DNA of 64,000 bases from Pseudorhodoferax soli (GCF_003337555.1 NZ_QPJK01000009.1:62001-126000); one strand, 5' to 3'. Positions 54,930 through 64,000 are shown, numbered from the stretch's first letter. Translations and numbers: made by a program. The notes: generated from the sequence alone by a model not told the origin.

Positions 54930-56588
54930 ATGACCCCCAGCACACCACCCTGGCACCGCCACTGGCCGCGCGGCTTGCCACACGCACTGGCCGTGCCGCA
55001 AACCACGCTGTGGGACAACCTGGCGACCAGCGCCGCGCGCTACCCCGCGCGGCCCGCCATCGTCTACTACGACAGCGTGCTGACCTATGCCGCGTACCGC
55101 GCGCAGGCCGACGCCCTGGCGGGCCACCTGCAGCGCGCCGGTGTCGCCAAGGGCGACCGCGTGCTGCTGATGAGCCAGAACTGCCCGCAGTTCGCCATCG
55201 CCTTCTTCGCCGTGCAGCGCTGCGGCGCCGTGGTCGTGCCCGTCAACGCGATGTGCACGGCCGGCGAAGTCGACCATTACCTGGAAGACAGCGGCGCGCG
55301 CCTCGCCATCGCGGCGCAGGAACTGCTGCCCGCCATGCAGCCCGCGCTCGCCCGTGGCGTGCTGCGCGAGGTGGTGGTCATCTGCTATGCGGACGCGTTG
55401 ACGGCACCGACCGAACTCAACGTGCCCGAGGTCGTCCGCGCGCCGCGCCTGGCGCTGCAGCAGCCCGGCTGCGTGGCCTGGGCGGACGCCACCGCTGGCG
55501 CAAGGTCCACGCCGGTGGCCATCGGCCCGAACGACCTCGCGGCGCTGCCCTACACCTCGGGCACCACCGGCCGGCCCAAGGGCTGCATGCACACGCACGC
55601 CAGCCTGACGGCCTCCAGCGTCGGCGCCAGCCTGTGGCGCAACCTGCATGCCGAATCCGTGGTGCTCGGCGTCGCCCCCATGTTCCACCTGCTGGGCATG
55701 CAGAACGCGATGCTGATGCCGGTGTGGCACGGCGCCACCGTGGTCATGCTCGCGCGCTGGGATGCCGCCGCCGCCGCGGCCTTGATCGAGCGCTACCGCG
55801 TCTCGGTCTGGGCCTCGCCGCCGGCCATGCTGATCGACTTCTTCGCCCACCCCGAAGCGCAGCGCCGCGACCTCTCCAGCCTGGCCATGCTCAACGGCGG
55901 CGGCGCGGCCATGCCCGAGGCCGTCTCCGGCATGCTCAAGGAGCGCTTCGGCATCACCTACATCGAGGGCTACGGCCTGACCGAGACGGCTTCGTTCCTG
56001 CATTGCAACCCGCTGCAGGCGTCCAAGCGCCAGTGCCTGGGCATCCCGACCTTCGGCGTGCACTCGCTGATCGTCGATCCCGAGACGCTCGCGGTGCTGC
56101 CGCCGGGCGAAACGGGCGAGCTGGTCAGCCGCGGCGCGCAGGTCATGCAGGGCTACTGGCGCGACGAGGCCGCCAACCGCGCGGCCTTCATGGAGGTGGA
56201 CGGCGAGCGCTACTTCCGCACCGGCGACCTGGCCAGCATGGACGCCGACGGCTACTTCTTCATGCGCGACCGCCTCAAGCGCATGATCAACGTCAGCGGC
56301 TACAAGGTCTGGCCCGCCGAGGTGGAAAGCATGCTCTACGAGCACCCTGCCATCCACGAGGCCTGCATCGTGTCCCGCCCCGACGCCAAGCAGGGCGAAT
56401 CGGTCTGCGCGGTGGTGGTGCTGCGGCCCGGCCAGACGCTCGACGAGCCCGGGTTGATCGCCTGGTGCCGCGAGCGCATGGCGGTGTACAAGGCCCCGCG
56501 CGCCGTGGAGTTCCGCGCCGCACTGCCCAAATCCAACACCGGCAAGGTGGCCTGGCGAGAGATCCGGGAAGCCTTCGCCCGCGCTTGA
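54930..56588 (+). CDS. AMP-forming acyl-CoA synthetase
   Basis: Ligase of 552 residues that activates the substrate acid of this operon. Motifs: LPYTSGTTGRPKGCMHTH, GYGLTETASF, YFRTGDLASMDADGYFFMRDRLKRMINVSGYKVWPAEVE and the catalytic Lys in PKSNTGKVAWRE. It resembles the medium-chain/aromatic fatty acid ligase group. The ATG at 54930 follows GGAG by six bases and is preferred to the ATG at 54918. A Bug protein gene follows 25 bases on, linking uptake with activation. Confidence 0.9.
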   Translation: MTPSTPPWHRHWPRGLPHALAVPQTTLWDNLATSAARYPARPAIVYYDSVLTYAAYRAQADALAGHLQRAGVAKGDRVLLMSQNCPQFAIAFFAVQRCGAVVVPVNAMCTAGEVDHYLEDSGARLAIAAQELLPAMQPALARGVLREVVVICYADALTAPTELNVPEVVRAPRLALQQPGCVAWADATAGARSTPVAIGPNDLAALPYTSGTTGRPKGCMHTHASLTASSVGASLWRNLHAESVVLGVAPMFHLLGMQNAMLMPVWHGATVVMLARWDAAAAAALIERYRVSVWASPPAMLIDFFAHPEAQRRDLSSLAMLNGGGAAMPEAVSGMLKERFGITYIEGYGLTETASFLHCNPLQASKRQCLGIPTFGVHSLIVDPETLAVLPPGETGELVSRGAQVMQGYWRDEAANRAAFMEVDGERYFRTGDLASMDADGYFFMRDRLKRMINVSGYKVWPAEVESMLYEHPAIHEACIVSRPDAKQGESVCAVVVLRPGQTLDEPGLIAWCRERMAVYKAPRAVEFRAALPKSNTGKVAWREIREAFARA

Positions 56589-56613
56589 CGCACCACATTT
56601 CAAGGGACAAGAC

Positions 56614-57597
56614 ATGACAACAACCGACATCACGCGCCGCCAGGCCCTGGCCTTCACCACGCTCGCGCTCACCGGCCTGCCGGCGTTGGCGCAGCAGGAT
56701 TTCCCGAGCAAGCCGCTGCGCGTGATCGTGCCCTACGCGCCGGGCGGCGGCACCGACACCATCGGCCGCCTCATGGCCACCAAGCTTGGGGAGAACTGGA
56801 AGGCCACCGTGGTGGTGGAGAACAAGCCGGGCGCGGGCGGCGTGATCGGCAACGACATGGCGGCCAAGGCCCCGGCCGATGGCTACACCATCCTGATGGC
56901 CATCACGGTCATGGTGCAGCACCCGGCGCTGATGCCCAAGCTGCCCTACGACCTGCTCAAGGATTTCCAGCCGCTGGCCGTGGCCGCGCGATCGGCCGAC
57001 CTGCTGCTGGTGCACCGCGATGTGCCGGCCAACACGGTCGAAGAGTTCGTCAAACTGGCCAAGGCGGACCCGCGCACCTACGCGCTGGGCTCCTACGGCA
57101 ATGGCACCTCCGGCCACATCCACGCAGCCATGCTCAACCAGCAGGCCGGGCTGGACTTGTCGATCGCGCACTACAAGGGCGCCGGCCCGCTGATGGCCGA
57201 CCTGCTGGGCGGCCAGGTCAAGGTGGGCTTCCTGGACGCGACCACGGCCGCGGCCCAGGTCAACGGCGGCCGCGTGAAGGTGCTGGGCGTGACGGGCGCG
57301 CGCCGCTCGCCGCTGGCACCCAATGCACCGACCTTCACCGAGCTGGGCTACAAATCCTTCGAGCCCTACGGCTGGTTCGCGCTGTTCACGCAGGCCGGCA
57401 CGCCGCCGGCGATTGCCAAGAAGCTGTCCGACGAATTCGTCGCCATCTTGGCCCAGCCCGAGGTGCGCAAGCGCCTGGAGGAACTCGGCCTGCTGCCGGG
57501 CGGCGAGCCGGTGGCCGAATTCGCCAAGGAGATGCGGCGCGACCTCGACATCTGGAGCCGCGTCATCAAGGAAGCCAACATCAAGATCGACCAATGA
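56614..57597 (+). CDS. Bug-family substrate-binding protein
   Basis: Periplasmic binding protein of 327 residues. The N-terminus (MTTTDITRRQALAFTTLALTGLPALAQQ) has a twin-Arg motif, so Tat export is likely. FPSKPLRVIVPYAPGGGTDTIGRLMA, ENKPGAGGVIGNDMAAKAPADGYTILM and the typical GYGWFALF-like C-terminal region identify the family. Set inside the acid-catabolic operon between the ligase and a reductase, it probably captures the substrate acid. No membrane components are nearby. The stop overlaps the next start by four bases. Confidence 0.92.
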   Translation: MTTTDITRRQALAFTTLALTGLPALAQQDFPSKPLRVIVPYAPGGGTDTIGRLMATKLGENWKATVVVENKPGAGGVIGNDMAAKAPADGYTILMAITVMVQHPALMPKLPYDLLKDFQPLAVAARSADLLLVHRDVPANTVEEFVKLAKADPRTYALGSYGNGTSGHIHAAMLNQQAGLDLSIAHYKGAGPLMADLLGGQVKVGFLDATTAAAQVNGGRVKVLGVTGARRSPLAPNAPTFTELGYKSFEPYGWFALFTQAGTPPAIAKKLSDEFVAILAQPEVRKRLEELGLLPGGEPVAEFAKEMRRDLDIWSRVIKEANIKIDQ

Positions 57598-58388
57598 ACA
57601 CCGACTTCTTCGACTTCAAGGGCCACCACGTTTTCGTGGCCGGCGGTTCTTCCGGCATCAACCTGGCCATCGCCGATGCCTTCGCGCAGGCCGGCGCCAA
57701 GGTGGCCATCGCCAGCCGCTCGGCCGAGCGCATCGCCGGCGCCGTGGCGCAGCTGCGCGCCCATGGTGGCGAGGCCGAGGGCTACAGCGCCGACGTGCGC
57801 GAGGCGGAGGCGATCGAGGCCGCGCTGCGCGCCGCGCACGAGCGCTTCGGCCCCATCGACGTGCTGGTCTCGGGCGCGGCCGGCAACTTCGTCGCACCGG
57901 CGCTGGGCATGTCGCCCAAGGGCTTTCGCACCGTGGTGGACATCGACCTGATCGGCGGCTTCAACGTGGTGCGCTCGGCCCATGCATTCCTGCGCAAGCC
58001 GGGCGCCTCGGTGCTGAACATCTCGGCACCGCAGGCCGCCAATCCGACGAAGCTGCAGGCCCATGTCTGCGCGGCCAAGGCCGGGCTGGACATGATGGTG
58101 CGCGTGCTGGCCATGGAGTGGGGCCCGGACGGCATCCGCGTGAACTCGCTGGTGCCCGGGCCCATCGCCGGCACCGAGGGCATGAAGCGCCTTGCACCCG
58201 ACGCCGCGGCCGAGAAGCGGGTCACCGATTCCGTGCCGCTGGGCCGCATGGGCAGCACGCAGGAGATCGCCAACATGGCCCTGGTGCTGGCCTCGCCGCT
58301 GGCCAGCTACGTGACCGGCGCCATCCTCAACGTGGACGGTGGCAGTTCGCTGCCGGGTGGGCGCGACCTGGGCGCCACGCCGCAATGA
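57594..58388 (+). CDS. 2,4-dienoyl-CoA reductase-type SDR
   Basis: SDR of 264 residues. VFVAGGSSGINLAIADAFA is the cofactor motif and SGAAGNFVAPALGMSPKGF the next block. The usual Tyr of YxxxK is replaced: the segment reads AHVCAAKAGLDMM, with Val four residues before the Lys. That change and the following EWGPDGIRVNSLVPGPIAGTEGMKRL match peroxisomal and bacterial 2,4-dienoyl-CoA reductases, which use Lys and an Asp. It would remove conjugated double bonds from unsaturated acyl-CoA with NADPH. Overlaps the Bug gene by four bases. Confidence 0.85.
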   Translation: MNTDFFDFKGHHVFVAGGSSGINLAIADAFAQAGAKVAIASRSAERIAGAVAQLRAHGGEAEGYSADVREAEAIEAALRAAHERFGPIDVLVSGAAGNFVAPALGMSPKGFRTVVDIDLIGGFNVVRSAHAFLRKPGASVLNISAPQAANPTKLQAHVCAAKAGLDMMVRVLAMEWGPDGIRVNSLVPGPIAGTEGMKRLAPDAAAEKRVTDSVPLGRMGSTQEIANMALVLASPLASYVTGAILNVDGGSSLPGGRDLGATPQ

Positions 58389-58401
58389 CAAGGACCCTCC
58401 A

Positions 58402-59178
58402 ATGAGCAAGATCCGCTTCGAACAACAGGGCGCCACCGCCATCCTGACGCTGGACGACCAGCCCGTGCGCAACGCGCTCTCGCCCGAGATGCGCGTGGAG
58501 GTGGCCGAGGTGGTCGAGCGCGTGCGCACCGACGCCACCATCCGCGCCCTCGTCATCACCGGCGCCAACGGGCATTTCTGCTCGGGTGGCGACCTGCGCA
58601 ACATCGCCAATGCGGGCCTGGACAACGCCGGCTGGCGCGACCGCCTGCACCTGCTGCACGGCTGGCTGGCCAAGCTGCTGAGCCTGGACAAGCCCGTGAT
58701 CTGCGCGGTGGACGGTGCGGCCTACGGCGCAGGCTTCGGCCTGGCGCTGGCCGGCGACTTCATCGTCGCAACAAAGCGTGCGCGCATGAGCGTTTCCTTC
58801 CTCAAGGTCGGCCTGGTGCCGGACTGCGGCATCTTCTACACGCTGCCGCGCGTCGTCGGCCCGCAGCGTGCGCGCGAACTCATGCTGTCGGCGCGCGAGG
58901 TCAAGGCCGACGAGGCCCTGCGCCTGGGGATCGCGATGGAGGTGGTCGAAGCCGACCAGCTGCTGCCGCGCGCGCTGGCGCTGGCCAAGAGCTTCGAGGG
59001 CGCCTCGCCCATGGCCGTGAGCCTGATCAAGCGCGCCTGTGCGGCGACCGGCGACCTGGTCGGCCAGCTCAGCCTGGAGGCCGACGCCCAGGCCCTGGCC
59101 ATGGGTTCGCCCGAGCACAAGACCGCCATCCAGGATTTCCTGCAGAAGCGCCCGCCGAAGTTCGCCTGGCCGGAGTAA
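58402..59178 (+). CDS. Enoyl-CoA hydratase/isomerase (PaaG-like)
   Basis: Crotonase-fold enzyme of 258 residues. Oxyanion-hole motifs are ANGHFCSGGDLRNI and AVDGAAYGAGFGLALAGDFI. The loop SFLKVGLVPDCGIFYTLPR has the Asp of isomerase-type members (as in PaaG) instead of the first hydratase Glu, so double-bond isomerisation is as likely as hydration. Together with the dienoyl reductase this suggests an unsaturated or cyclic substrate. Last gene of the operon; the next gene begins 118 bases on. Confidence 0.88.
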   Translation: MSKIRFEQQGATAILTLDDQPVRNALSPEMRVEVAEVVERVRTDATIRALVITGANGHFCSGGDLRNIANAGLDNAGWRDRLHLLHGWLAKLLSLDKPVICAVDGAAYGAGFGLALAGDFIVATKRARMSVSFLKVGLVPDCGIFYTLPRVVGPQRARELMLSAREVKADEALRLGIAMEVVEADQLLPRALALAKSFEGASPMAVSLIKRACAATGDLVGQLSLEADAQALAMGSPEHKTAIQDFLQKRPPKFAWPE

Positions 59179-59296
59179 GCGCCCTGCGCCATCGGGCGTA
59201 TGGCGTGTTGTGCGGGCGCTGCGACAATGCGCCGCTTTGCCGTGGGGCGGTGCGCATGGGGCGGCCGTTGTCGTGCGGACGTCCGGGTGCCGATCG

Positions 59297-61111
59297 ATGT
59301 GCAGGGCTCTGGGGTGGCTGTGGGGGATCTGTCTGTGGCTCTGTGCCGGCGCGGCGTCGGCCCAGGCCGTGCAAGTCGTGCCCGGGCAGGGCCAACTGGT
59401 GCTGCACGAGGCCGCGGAGGTTCTTGAGGACCCCACGGGCCAGCTGACGCTGGACGCGGTGCGCGGCCAGCGCTTCGCACCTGCCACGGGCGGGCTGTCC
59501 AGTTTCGGCTTCACTGCGTCGGCCTACTGGTTCCGCTTCACGCTGGACAACCCGGGCAGCGCCGTGCTCACGCGGCTGCTGGTGCTGCGCACCAACTGGC
59601 TGGACACCGTGGACCTGTACGCGCCCGGTGCGGACGGCCAGCCCGTCCACCGCCGCTTCGGCGACACGCTGCCGTTTGCCGAACGCGAGGTCGATGCGCC
59701 GCAGTTCGTGGTGAGCCTGCCGGTCGCGCCGGGCCAGCACACCTACTACCTGCGCATCACCAGCAGCCAGGCCTTCATGACGCCCATGGAGCTGTGGGAG
59801 CTGAAGGCCTTCCACGAGAGTGACCGGCGCTGGTCGGCCTACTACGGCATGTTCTACGGCATCCTGGCCGTGATGGTGCTCTACAACGCCTTCATCTGGA
59901 CGTCCACGCGCGACCGCAACTACCTGGCCTACTGCGCCTACCTGCTGTCGTTCTTCCTCATGAACGCGGCCTACAACGGCTTCGCCTACCAGTACTTCTG
60001 GCCCGAATCGCCGCGCTGGAGCAACTGGGCCCACACGCCGTTCATCTTCGGCTTCCAGGTCGTCGCGCTGTGGTTCTCGATGAGTTTCCTGGAGTCGCGC
60101 CAGCGCACGCCGCGCGTGCACCGGGTGATGCAGGTCTACCTGGCGCTCACGCTGGTGGCCTGGGCCGCGGTGACGGTGGCGGGCGACCCGGTGGCCTACA
60201 ACGCGGCGCCCGTGTACTTCATCTTCCTGGGCACACCGCTGATCCTCACGGCCGGCTTGCGCGCCTGGCTGCGCGGCTACCGCGCTGCGCGCTTCTTCGT
60301 GCTGGCCACCATGGCCAGCCTCACGGGCAGCTTCGTCACCGCGCTGACGGTCAGCGGCCTGCTGCCCTACACCTTCGTGCACTTCCACGCGGCCGAGTTC
60401 GGCATCCTCGTCGACGTGGTGCTGCTCTCGCTGGCGCTGGCAGACCGCATCAACCTGCTGTACCAGCAGCGTCGCGCGGCGCAGGCGCAGGCCACGCGGC
60501 AGCGGCTGCAGGCCTCCTTCCAGCTGGAGAAGGCCAACATCCGGCTGGAGCAGCAGGTGCAGGAGCGCACGGCCGAACTCGCGCGGGCGCGCGACGATGC
60601 GGAGCAGCTGGCGCGGCTGGACGCGCTGACCGGCGTGGCCAACCGCCGTTCCTTCCAGGAGGTGGCCGAGCGCGAGTTCCTGCGCGCGCGGCGCTACGGG
60701 CATCCGCTGGCCGTGCTGGTGTTCGACATCGACCTGTTCAAGCAGGTCAACGACACGCATGGCCATGCGGCGGGCGACATGGTGATCCGCGCCGTGGCCG
60801 GCATCGTGCGCGGGGCGGTGCGCGAGGTGGACTTCCTGGCGCGCATCGGTGGCGAGGAGTTCGCGGTGCTGCTGCCGGAGGTGCAGCTGCTGGACGCGCA
60901 ACGCACCGCGGAGCGGCTGCGCGAGCTGGTCGCAGACTGGCGCGGCGCCTTCGAAGGCCGGGCCCTGCGCTGCACGGCCAGTTTCGGCGTCAGCATCGTC
61001 GAGGCGGATGACCCCGCCTTCGACACCGTGCTGCAGCGGGCCGACCAGGCCATGTACGCGGCCAAGCAGGCGGGCCGCGACCAGGTGAGCGTGTACGGCT
61101 CGGTGTTCTGA
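59297..61111 (+). CDS. Membrane diguanylate cyclase with 7TMR-DISM sensor
   Basis: Inner-membrane signalling protein of 604 residues. A signal sequence ends near AGAASAQA. Residues 30-160 form the periplasmic 7TMR-DISM extracellular domain; residues about 185-390 hold seven membrane helices (YYGMFYGILAVMVLYNAFIW onward). A coiled coil (QLEKANIRLEQQVQERTAELARARDDAEQ) leads to a GGDEF domain with LDALTGVANRRSF and the active site RIGGEEFAVLLPE. The product-inhibition site RxxD is present five residues upstream (REVD). It should make cyclic di-GMP from GTP under feedback control. The periplasmic ligand is unknown. Confidence 0.92.
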   Translation: MCRALGWLWGICLWLCAGAASAQAVQVVPGQGQLVLHEAAEVLEDPTGQLTLDAVRGQRFAPATGGLSSFGFTASAYWFRFTLDNPGSAVLTRLLVLRTNWLDTVDLYAPGADGQPVHRRFGDTLPFAEREVDAPQFVVSLPVAPGQHTYYLRITSSQAFMTPMELWELKAFHESDRRWSAYYGMFYGILAVMVLYNAFIWTSTRDRNYLAYCAYLLSFFLMNAAYNGFAYQYFWPESPRWSNWAHTPFIFGFQVVALWFSMSFLESRQRTPRVHRVMQVYLALTLVAWAAVTVAGDPVAYNAAPVYFIFLGTPLILTAGLRAWLRGYRAARFFVLATMASLTGSFVTALTVSGLLPYTFVHFHAAEFGILVDVVLLSLALADRINLLYQQRRAAQAQATRQRLQASFQLEKANIRLEQQVQERTAELARARDDAEQLARLDALTGVANRRSFQEVAEREFLRARRYGHPLAVLVFDIDLFKQVNDTHGHAAGDMVIRAVAGIVRGAVREVDFLARIGGEEFAVLLPEVQLLDAQRTAERLRELVADWRGAFEGRALRCTASFGVSIVEADDPAFDTVLQRADQAMYAAKQAGRDQVSVYGSVF

Positions 61112-61112
61112 C

Positions 61113-62264
61113 TCAGCCCGGGATGGTGCCCGGCAGCAGGATGCTGCGGTCGACCTTCTGGATGTCGGTGTGGCCGCAGAAGGCCATGGTCACGTCGAGT
61201 TCCTTGTGCAGGATTTGCAGCGCCTTGGTGACGCCTGCCTCGCCCATCGCGCCCAGGCCGTAGGCCATGGCGCGGCCGATCATGGTGCCGCGCGCGCCCA
61301 GGGCCCAGGCCTTGAGCACGTCCTGGCCGCCGCGGATGCCGCCGTCCATCCACACCTCGGTCTTGCTGCCCACGGCGTCGACGATGGGTGGCAGCGCCTC
61401 GATGGAACTGGGCGCGCCGTCGAGCTGGCGGCCGCCGTGGTTGCTGACCACGATGGCGTCGGCACCGGCGTCCACGGCCAGCTGCGCGTCCTCGGCCACC
61501 ATGATGCCCTTCAGGATCAGCTTGCCGCCCCATTGCTTCTTGACCCACTCGATGTCGGCCCACGACAGGCGCGGGTCGAACTGCTCGTTGGTCCAGGCCG
61601 ACAGCGAACGCATGTCGCTGACGCCCTTCACATGGCCCACCAGGTTGCGGAAGGTGCGGCGCTGCGTGCCCAGCATGCCCAGGCACCAGCGCGGCTTGGT
61701 GGCCAGGTTGACGATGTTGCGCAGCGTGGGCCGTGGCGGCGCGGTGAGGCCGTTCTTCAAGTCCTTGTGGCGCTGGCCGATCACCTGCAGGTCGAGCGTC
61801 AGCACCAGCGCGCTGCACTTGGCGGCCTTGGTGCGCTCGATCATGCGGGCCATGGCGTCGCGGTCGCGCATCATGTAGAGCTGGAACCAGAACGGCGCGG
61901 TGGTGTTCTCGGCGATGTCTTCGATGGAGCAGATGCTCATGGTCGACAGCGTGAACGGGATGCCGAACTTCTCGGCCGCGCGCGCGGCGTGGATCTCGCC
62001 GTCGGCATGCTGCATGCCCGTGAGGCCCACGGGCGCGATGGCCACCGGCATCTTCGCGGCCTGGCCCACCATGGTGGTGGCCGTCGTGCGGTTCTCCATG
62101 TTCACGGCCACGCGCTGGCGCAGCTTGATCTTGTGGAAATCGGCCTCGTTGGCGCGGTAGGTGCCCTCGGTCCACGAGCCGGAATCGGCGTAGTCGTAGA
62201 ACATGCGCGGCACGCGCTTTTCGGCGAGGACGCGCAGGTCCTCGATGGTGGTGATGACGGTCAT
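61113..62264 (-). CDS. lldD: FMN-dependent L-lactate dehydrogenase / 2-hydroxyacid dehydrogenase
   Basis: Membrane-associated flavoenzyme of 383 residues that oxidises L-lactate to pyruvate. Visible marks: FYDYADSGSWTEGTYRANE, PVAIAPVGLTGMQHADGE, the catalytic SNHGGRQLDGAPSSIEALPP with His and Arg, and WMDGGIRGGQDVLKAWALGARGTMIGRA for phosphate binding. It follows the lactate permease gene by 21 bases on the same strand, which supports L-lactate as substrate. It converges with the diguanylate cyclase gene one base away. Confidence 0.9.
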   Translation of the reverse strand: MTVITTIEDLRVLAEKRVPRMFYDYADSGSWTEGTYRANEADFHKIKLRQRVAVNMENRTTATTMVGQAAKMPVAIAPVGLTGMQHADGEIHAARAAEKFGIPFTLSTMSICSIEDIAENTTAPFWFQLYMMRDRDAMARMIERTKAAKCSALVLTLDLQVIGQRHKDLKNGLTAPPRPTLRNIVNLATKPRWCLGMLGTQRRTFRNLVGHVKGVSDMRSLSAWTNEQFDPRLSWADIEWVKKQWGGKLILKGIMVAEDAQLAVDAGADAIVVSNHGGRQLDGAPSSIEALPPIVDAVGSKTEVWMDGGIRGGQDVLKAWALGARGTMIGRAMAYGLGAMGEAGVTKALQILHKELDVTMAFCGHTDIQKVDRSILLPGTIPG

Positions 62265-62285
62265 GGCGGTATTGTCTTTCTCAGC

Positions 62286-63947
62286 TCACTTCACGACCAT
62301 CAGGGTGAACGGCCAGACGTAGGCCTGCATGGTGACGTACAGGCCCACCAGGCAGGCCAGTGCGATCGAGTGGAAGAACACGTAGCGCAGGATCTCACCT
62401 TCCTTGTTGAACCAGCGCGTGGCGGTGGAGGCCACCACGATGGACTGCGCGTCGATCATCTTGCCCATCACGCCGCCCGAGCTGTTGGCCGCGCCCATCA
62501 GGTTGGGCGACAGGCCCAGTTGCTCGGCCGCCACCTTCTGCATGCCGCCGAACAGCACGTTCGAGGCCGTGTCCGAGCCCGTCAGCGCCACGCCGATCCA
62601 GCCCATCAGCGTGCCGAAGAAGGGGTACAGCACGCCGGTGTTGGCGAAGGCCAGGCCCAGCGTGGTGTCGGTGCCCGAGAAGCGCGTCAGCGTGCCCAGG
62701 GCCAGCATCAGCACGATGGTCAAGAGCGAGTACTTGACCAGCCACACCGTCTTGAAGAAGGTGCGCACGATGGCGACCGGGTTGTACTTCATGACGATGG
62801 CGCTGACGAGCGCCGCCAGCAGGATGCCGGTGCCGGTGGCCGACAGCAGGTTCAGCGTGTAGACGGCGGCCTCGGGGTGCGGCACGGGCACCACGGGCGG
62901 CACCTTCATGATCAGGTTGTGCAGGCCGTCGATCGGGAACTTGGGCGAGAAGATGCCGTTGAGCCAGGCCTTCACGGGCGGCAGGCCCCAGACGAAGACG
63001 AACACCGACAGGATGGCCCAGGGCGTCCAGGCGGCGATGAGCGCCTCTTTCGAGTGCTTCACGACGGGTTGTGGCGGCTTGGCTTGGTCGGCGCTGACGT
63101 CCTTGCCGCGCAGCGCGGGCGAGGTCCACACCTTCTTCGGCTGCCAGACGCGCAGGAAGCCGACCAGGCACAGCATGGAAACGATGGCGGCGATGATGTC
63201 GACCAGTTCCGGGCCCATGAAGTTGGACACCAGGTACTGCGGGATCGCGAACGACAGGCCGGTCACCAGGATGGCGGGCCAGATCTCCAGCATGCCCTTG
63301 CGGCCGGCGAAGGCCCAGATCAGCCAGAACGGCACCAGGAGCGAGAAGAACGGCAGCTGGCGGCCGATCATCGCCGTCACCTGCATCAGGTCGTAGCCGT
63401 GCACCTGGGCCAGCGTGATCACCGGCGTGCCCAGCGCTCCGAACGCCACTGGGGCGGTGTTCGCGATCAGCGACAGGCCGGACGCGGCCAGCGGCGAGAA
63501 ACCCAGGCCGATCAGGATCGCGGCCGTCACGGCCACGGGCGTGCCGAAGCCGGCCGCGCCCTCGAAGAACGCGCCGAAGCAGAACGCGATCAGCAGCAGC
63601 TGGATGCGTCGGTCTTCGGTGATGCCCGAGAGCGAGTCCTGCAGCACCTTGAAGCTGCCGTTCTGCTCGGTCAGCTGGTGCAGGAAGATGATGTTCAGCA
63701 CGATCCAGCCGATCGGCAACAGGCCCGTGAAGCCGCCCAGCATGGCGGCGCGGCCCGCCATGTCGATCGGCATGCCGTAGGCGAACACCGCGACGATCAG
63801 CGCGGCCACCAGCCCCATGCCGGCGGCGATGTGGGCCTTGATGTGGAAGAAGCCGAGGGCTCCGAGCATCACGACCACCGGAATCGCCGCCAGCGCGGTC
63901 GAGATGATCATGTTGCCGAACGGGTCGTAAATCTGCTGCCAGGTCAT
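62286..63947 (-). CDS. lldP: L-lactate permease
   Basis: Inner-membrane transporter of 553 residues with about 13 membrane helices, of the LctP/GlcA family that brings in L-lactate and glycolate with protons. Family blocks: GWIVLNIIFLHQLTEQNGSF, FGAFFEGAAGFGTPVAVTAAILIGLGFSPLAASGLSLIANTAPVAFGALGTP and the C-terminal TGSDTASNVLFGGMQ with NLMGAANSSGGVMGKM. The ATG at 63947 has a GGAGAC ribosome site. The promoter lies at or beyond the right window edge. First gene of the lldP-lldD pair. Confidence 0.95.
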   Translation of the reverse strand: MTWQQIYDPFGNMIISTALAAIPVVVMLGALGFFHIKAHIAAGMGLVAALIVAVFAYGMPIDMAGRAAMLGGFTGLLPIGWIVLNIIFLHQLTEQNGSFKVLQDSLSGITEDRRIQLLLIAFCFGAFFEGAAGFGTPVAVTAAILIGLGFSPLAASGLSLIANTAPVAFGALGTPVITLAQVHGYDLMQVTAMIGRQLPFFSLLVPFWLIWAFAGRKGMLEIWPAILVTGLSFAIPQYLVSNFMGPELVDIIAAIVSMLCLVGFLRVWQPKKVWTSPALRGKDVSADQAKPPQPVVKHSKEALIAAWTPWAILSVFVFVWGLPPVKAWLNGIFSPKFPIDGLHNLIMKVPPVVPVPHPEAAVYTLNLLSATGTGILLAALVSAIVMKYNPVAIVRTFFKTVWLVKYSLLTIVLMLALGTLTRFSGTDTTLGLAFANTGVLYPFFGTLMGWIGVALTGSDTASNVLFGGMQKVAAEQLGLSPNLMGAANSSGGVMGKMIDAQSIVVASTATRWFNKEGEILRYVFFHSIALACLVGLYVTMQAYVWPFTLMVVK

Positions 63948-64000
63948 GGCGGGTCTCCTGTCGGTATTGAAAAACTGGTGGTGCAGCGGGCACGGGGCGG

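Noticed and set aside
1-64000. Search for CRISPR arrays, tRNA or rRNA genes, insertion sequences, prophage or integrase genes
   Set aside because: No spaced repeat array, cloverleaf with a CCA-type end, transposase or phage protein was recognised.

Overview
The window is GC-rich, densely packed bacterial chromosome from a beta-proteobacterium, most likely a Comamonadaceae (Variovorax/Acidovorax/Hydrogenophaga-like) soil or water organism. The evidence is three Bug-type tricarboxylate-binding proteins without cognate permeases, the argB-slmA pairing, a phasin with an Ala/Lys/Pro-rich tail, RidA and CoA-linked aromatic degradation, and many overlapping ATGA start/stop junctions. I see no tRNA, rRNA, CRISPR array, insertion sequence or phage gene, and no gene-free stretch longer than about 260 bases.

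Layout. 1-3.7 kb: the N-terminal part of a secreted PQQ-dependent alcohol dehydrogenase (leaving the window on the left), a shortened thiamine-diphosphate E1-alpha-like protein, and a Bug protein. 3.7-5.3 kb: a DUF1840 protein and a cyclopropane-fatty-acid-synthase-type methyltransferase. 5.4-11.1 kb: a tight operon for aerobic 2-aminobenzoate (anthranilate) breakdown through CoA esters: a fused flavin monooxygenase/old-yellow-enzyme protein, a MarR regulator, a crotonase, an aminobenzoate-CoA ligase and a RidA deaminase. A clear inverted repeat overlaps its promoter. 11.1-17.2 kb: housekeeping and storage genes (GGT-like protein, lipoprotein aminopeptidase, acyl-CoA-binding protein, hemerythrin, TPR protein, TetR regulator, phasin).

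17.3-41.2 kb is an O-polysaccharide locus of the ABC-transporter type. It holds dTDP-rhamnose synthesis (rfbBDAC), the exporter (Wzm and a Wzt with an extra C-terminal domain), and a 1480-residue protein. That protein joins a methyltransferase, a kinase-like domain and a coiled coil (the layout of the chain terminator WbdD) to two glycosyltransferases. Next come two large membrane proteins in DNA of clearly lower GC, and CDP-3,6-dideoxy-4-keto-hexose synthesis (rfbFGH). These are followed by a reductase/epimerase, a split transketolase, a GtrA/GtrB pair, a further GT2 enzyme and a WecA-like initiating transferase. The split transketolase behind rfbFGH suggests that the cell makes a branched-chain sugar.

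41.2-42.8 kb: argB and slmA. 42.9-59.2 kb: three gene groups for CoA-dependent catabolism of carboxylic acids (ligases, thioesterases, acyl-CoA dehydrogenase, hydratases, short-chain reductases, thiolase, Bug proteins, a secreted lipase-like lipoprotein) around an AraC-type regulator. Two promoters on either side of this regulator gene carry the same direct repeat with identical spacing, so it probably controls both. 59.3-61.1 kb: a membrane diguanylate cyclase. 61.1-63.9 kb: an L-lactate permease/dehydrogenase pair on the minus strand.
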